From NCBI GenBank assembly GCA_964370295.1, contig CAYJIR010000030.1:1-27280 (forward strand): a stretch of DNA of 27,280 nt. Direction: 5' to 3'. Below the pieces are notes generated by a model. The model was not told the DNA's origin. It searched no databases and worked only from the letters and a program-made list of their open reading frames with translations. A program made the translations under genes and the position numbers. Positions 24,756 through 27,280 of the stretch are shown one piece after another. The stretch is from JAAYCI01 sp964370295. Lineage in GTDB: Bacteria; Bacillota; Clostridia; Oscillospirales; Ruminococcaceae. Positions within the stretch are counted from its first letter, which is position 1; each line of letters opens with the position of its first letter.

Positions 24756-24801
24756 CAGGGGCATGGCACAAATTATGTGTTATGTTTCCTGTTTTTATTT
24801 T
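24756..24801 (+). terminator. Terminator in the glycine riboswitch expression platform
   Basis: A long stem (24756-24770 with 24776-24791) contains G-T wobbles and one bulged T around an AATTA loop, followed by TTTTTATTTT. It lies about 25 bases after the aptamer and 60 bases before grdX. Confidence 0.8.
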
Positions 24802-24862
24802 GCCATAAGAAAGAAAATGGGAATGTGGCTAGAGTAAGAATGTAAGGAGAGTTTTTGCGGGA

Positions 24863-25246
24863 ATGGCCAATTTTTTTATCATGAGCAACAACCCCTTGGC
24901 AAAAGAAAAATATGCCGAATTGGTTTTGGAAAAACAGTTGGACGTGGAAGGCATTTTTAAGGCGGCACGCGATGAAATCCACCTGGGAAGTGTGCTTATA
25001 AACCATCCGCTCAGCGGTAGCGTGAAGCCAAACGAAAGCCCCTTCAAAAGTTTGGTGCTCTCTACACGGCGGGGCGATGTGGACATGAAGAGCCTGCAGT
25101 TGATAGAGGGTGCTTTGGAAGTTCTAAAGAAGCTAGGCAAAAAAGTGCGAAAGTATCCAAACCAGGCACTGGAAGATTTTAAAGTGATAGATTTGGATTT
25201 GCTGGATTCTGCCATGCTTGCGTTACCGGCAGAGTTTTATCGCTAA
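24863..25246 (+). CDS. grdX: GrdX family protein
   Basis: A 127-residue small cytoplasmic protein of the GrdX family, found at the head of glycine reductase operons and of unknown function. The family-like N-terminus FFIMSNNPLAKEKY is present, with no cysteines and no membrane segment. The ATG at 24863 has a somewhat distant GGAGAG ahead. It is the first gene after the glycine riboswitch, with trxB following. An inverted repeat CCTAAGG/CCTTAGG (25270-25287) lies in the gap before trxB and may tune translation or message stability. Confidence 0.9.
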   Translation: MANFFIMSNNPLAKEKYAELVLEKQLDVEGIFKAARDEIHLGSVLINHPLSGSVKPNESPFKSLVLSTRRGDVDMKSLQLIEGALEVLKKLGKKVRKYPNQALEDFKVIDLDLLDSAMLALPAEFYR

Positions 25247-25309
25247 AACACGATGAAAAACACAAATTCCCTAAGGGAAGCCTTAGGCATAATGAAAGGA
25301 AGACTCGAT

Positions 25310-26536
25310 ATGGCACAAGTGTATGATATTTTGGTGGTTGGTGCAGGCCCCGGCGGTCTTGCCGCAGGCATTTACGGCAGCCGCGCGCGCTTAAAGACTG
25401 CGGTTTTGGATAAAGGGCGTCCGGGTGGACAAGCTGCCAGTACCATGGAGATGGAAAATTACCCCGGCACATTTCGCGAGGCCACAGGCCCCGGCATCAT
25501 GAAAAATTTTGTGGAGCATGCCGAGCATTTTGGCACCGAAGTGCTAAAAGGTGCGGTAAGCGATGTGGATTTTTCCGGCCCTATTAAAAAAGTGATTACA
25601 AAAGACGGCGTAGTGTATGAGGCCAAAAGTGTTATTTTGAGCCCCGGCGCAGAGCCGCGTAGCTTAAACATCAAAGGCGAAGGAAAATTGCGCGGCAAGG
25701 GCGTTTCCTACTGTGCCACTTGCGATGCAGACTTTTTTGAAGAGCTGGATGTTGTGGTGGTGGGCAACGGCGACGCCGCCATTGAAGAGGCCATGTACCT
25801 CACCCGTTTTGCCGAAAGCGTTACCATCATTGTTATCCACGACGAAGGCACACTGGATTGCAACCGTGCCAGCGCAGAAAAAGCCTTTAAAAACAAAAAA
25901 TTGCAATGGGTTTGGAACTCTGTGCTCGAAGAGATTGTGGGCGACGAACTCGTGGAAAAAGTGGTGGTTAAAAACATCAAAACCGGTGAACTTACCGACA
26001 TGGAGACAAATGGCGTGTTCTTCTTTGTGGGAACCGTGCCTAAAACCGATTTCCTAAAAGGAAAAGTGGAGCTGAACGAGCAAGGCTACATTGTGGCAAA
26101 CGATTTGATGGAAACCAATGTGCCCGGTGTATATGGTGTGGGCGACGCGCGTGTGAAATATTTGCGCCAGGTGGTAACTGCTGCGGCAGATGGTGCCATT
26201 GCCGCTGTGGCTGCCGAAAAATACATTGATGAAATGGAACATTTCCGCGAGAGCGTTTTGGATAAAAAAGAGCCCGTGTTGCTTGCTTTCTGGGCCCCGC
26301 AAGTGGAAGAGTGCTTTGATATTTTGGCTAATTTAGAAAAATTGGTGGAGGCTAAAAACGGTGCTGTATCGCTGGCAAAACTAGACACCTACCGCAACAA
26401 AAAAACCTCTGGTAACTACAATGTTACGGCGGTTCCCACAGTGGTTTTATTTAAAGATGGCGAGCCTGTTGGCCGTTTAGAAGGTGCACAGGCCATCACC
26501 ACGGAGGCAGTGGAAGACCTTTTGAAAAAGGTGTAG
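25310..26536 (+). CDS. trxB: Thioredoxin reductase fused to a degenerate thioredoxin domain
   Basis: A 408-residue flavoprotein. Residues 1-305 are a thioredoxin reductase with FAD-binding GAGPGG (11-16), redox pair CATC (135-138), a second nucleotide-binding site around VVVGNGDAAIEEA and VYGVGDAR near 280. The last 100 residues look like a thioredoxin fold. The active-site position reads VEEC (332-335), so the first Cys is Val and only one Cys remains, while cis-Pro AVPT is kept. Typical reductases stop near 315 residues. The ATG at 25310 follows AAAGGA; an upstream in-frame ATG at 25253 overlaps a hairpin. It should reduce the thioredoxin encoded next, feeding electrons to glycine reductase. 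The role of the tail is unknown. Confidence 0.9.
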   Translation: MAQVYDILVVGAGPGGLAAGIYGSRARLKTAVLDKGRPGGQAASTMEMENYPGTFREATGPGIMKNFVEHAEHFGTEVLKGAVSDVDFSGPIKKVITKDGVVYEAKSVILSPGAEPRSLNIKGEGKLRGKGVSYCATCDADFFEELDVVVVGNGDAAIEEAMYLTRFAESVTIIVIHDEGTLDCNRASAEKAFKNKKLQWVWNSVLEEIVGDELVEKVVVKNIKTGELTDMETNGVFFFVGTVPKTDFLKGKVELNEQGYIVANDLMETNVPGVYGVGDARVKYLRQVVTAAADGAIAAVAAEKYIDEMEHFRESVLDKKEPVLLAFWAPQVEECFDILANLEKLVEAKNGAVSLAKLDTYRNKKTSGNYNVTAVPTVVLFKDGEPVGRLEGAQAITTEAVEDLLKKV

Positions 26537-26614
26537 ACGGTTTTTTATTTAATAGCTGCGAGCCGATTTGGCTCTTTGCTTTAATAAGATTTTTAAAGAA
26601 AGGAGTACATAAAC

Positions 26615-26941
26615 ATGGTTGAATTGACAAAAGAAAATTTTGATGCCGAAGTGCTGCAAGCAGATGGTTTGGTATTTGTAGACTTTTGGAGCCCGAAATG
26701 CGAGCCTTGCATGGCACTTTTGCCAGAGGTGGAAGCATTTGCAGAGCGCAACGAGGGAAAAGCTAAATTTTGCAAGCTAGACACCGCAGGCAACAAACGC
26801 TTGGCCATTGCCCAAAAAGTGATGGGGATTCCCACCTTGGTGTTTTATAAAGGCGGCGAAAAAGTGTGCGTGTTTGATAAAGCGATGCTGGAAGCAGATG
26901 GCATTGCCGCAGTGGAAGCAAAACTAAACGAGCTTGCCTAA
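26615..26941 (+). CDS. trxA: Thioredoxin of the glycine reductase system
   Basis: A 108-residue thioredoxin with active site CEPC (29-32) in FWSPKCEPCMALLPEVE and the cis-Pro stretch GIPT. Pro after the variable residue and Ser-Pro-Lys before the first Cys differ from the common WCGPC, as in thioredoxins dedicated to glycine reductase. It re-reduces the reductase after acetyl phosphate is formed. It starts at ATG 26615 behind AAAGGAG. A small hairpin GAGCC/GGCTC (26560-26574) lies between trxB and trxA and may partly separate their expression. Confidence 0.93.
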   Translation: MVELTKENFDAEVLQADGLVFVDFWSPKCEPCMALLPEVEAFAERNEGKAKFCKLDTAGNKRLAIAQKVMGIPTLVFYKGGEKVCVFDKAMLEADGIAAVEAKLNELA

Positions 26942-27029
26942 AGCAGCGAAATTTGGTTTTGAAAAATGGTTTGGAATAGCCGGTGTAGCAATCGGCTTGC
27001 CAATATTACATAAGAACTGGAGGGATACT

Positions 27030-27280
27030 ATGCGTTTAGAACTTGGCAATATTTTCATTAAAGATGTGCAGTTTGCAGACAAAACCGAAGTGAAAAACGG
27101 CACATTGTTTGTGAATAAAGATGAACTGGCTAAAGTTGCCGGCGATGATGAGCGGATTAAATCCGTAGAAGTTTTCCTGGCTCGTCCGGGAGAATCGGTG
27201 CGCATCATTCCGGTAAAAGATGTCGTGGAGCCCCGCGTAAAAGTGGAAGGCCCCGGTGGCATTTTCCCCGGCTTTATGAC
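27030..27280 (+). CDS. grdE: Glycine reductase component B proprotein GrdE, 5' part
   Basis: The first 83 codons of the precursor of the alpha and beta subunits of substrate-binding component B, continuing past the right edge. The N-terminus MRLELGNIFIKDVQF and the KVEGPGGIFPGFM stretch are characteristic. The internal Cys where the chain is cleaved to leave a pyruvoyl group lies beyond the window. With the Sec proteins GrdA and GrdB expected downstream, it splits glycine into acetyl phosphate and ammonia. Glycine, sarcosine and betaine forms of component B are close relatives, so the glycine assignment rests on the riboswitch. It starts at ATG 27030 behind GGAGGG. Confidence 0.93.
   Translation, partial: MRLELGNIFIKDVQFADKTEVKNGTLFVNKDELAKVAGDDERIKSVEVFLARPGESVRIIPVKDVVEPRVKVEGPGGIFPGFM

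Larger units (their letters stand above)
24331..24862. other. Divergent control region between selA and the glycine reductase operon
   Basis: These 532 bases hold no gene. They contain the selA promoter, an AT-rich stretch of about 120 bases without recognised signals, the grd promoter, a GCAAAAA/TTTTTGC hairpin (24566-24593), a glycine riboswitch and its terminator. Confidence 0.7.

Noticed and set aside
24753..24786. TTGACA-like promoter just before grdX
   Set aside because: It lies inside the riboswitch terminator stem and has no matching -10 box.
1..27280. CRISPR arrays, transposase or phage genes
   Set aside because: No spaced direct repeats and no transposase, integrase or phage proteins were seen; the only repeats are those listed.

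Overview
The window reads as the chromosome of an anaerobic, amino-acid-fermenting Clostridia-class Bacillota. The grounds are a glycine reductase operon (grdX, thioredoxin reductase, thioredoxin, grdE) under a glycine riboswitch, a complete selenocysteine (Sec) decoding set (selD, selA, selB, selC), a type III glutamine synthetase, GGGAGG-type ribosome sites and sigma-A-like promoters. No genus can be named from this sequence alone.

Layout. 1-496: an outward-facing promoter with three small hairpins in front of it. 497-2831 (+): a ureohydrolase and a YjiH-type membrane protein, ended by a bidirectional terminator. 3002-5493: a MerR regulator divergent from an MFS exporter. 5501-7946 (-): two membrane diguanylate cyclases in one operon. 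8361-13010 (-): a run of six genes, from a glycosyltransferase through a small membrane protein, a GNAT, tsaE and tsaB to a membrane protein with AT-hook repeats. 13181-13649 (+): a small zinc-ribbon gene behind a perfect palindrome and a strong promoter. 13663-14025: repeats. 14052-16147: selD (-), which itself carries an in-frame UGA Sec codon, divergent from a selenium-type LysR regulator. 16144-20569: recG (-) and glnN (+). 20805-24330 (-): selA-selB-selC. 24516-27280 (+): the glycine reductase operon, cut by the window edge inside grdE.

How it fits together. SelD makes selenophosphate, SelA converts Ser-tRNA(Sec) to Sec-tRNA(Sec) on the selC tRNA, and SelB delivers it to UGA codons. Glycine reductase is the classic consumer of Sec in such organisms, and TrxB/TrxA supply its electrons. 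Sec synthesis and its main use therefore sit side by side, and the consumer operon appears to be switched by glycine.

The least explained material is non-coding. A roughly 77-105 bp structured repeat occurs three times in the same orientation (3948-4038, 8073-8177, 13920-14025), and its copies differ mainly in ways that keep base pairing. A 211-bp MITE-like unit with palindromic ends follows the zinc-ribbon gene. Other points worth a second look are the thioredoxin reductase fused to a degenerate thioredoxin domain and the two-helix membrane protein ending in four AT-hook-like motifs.
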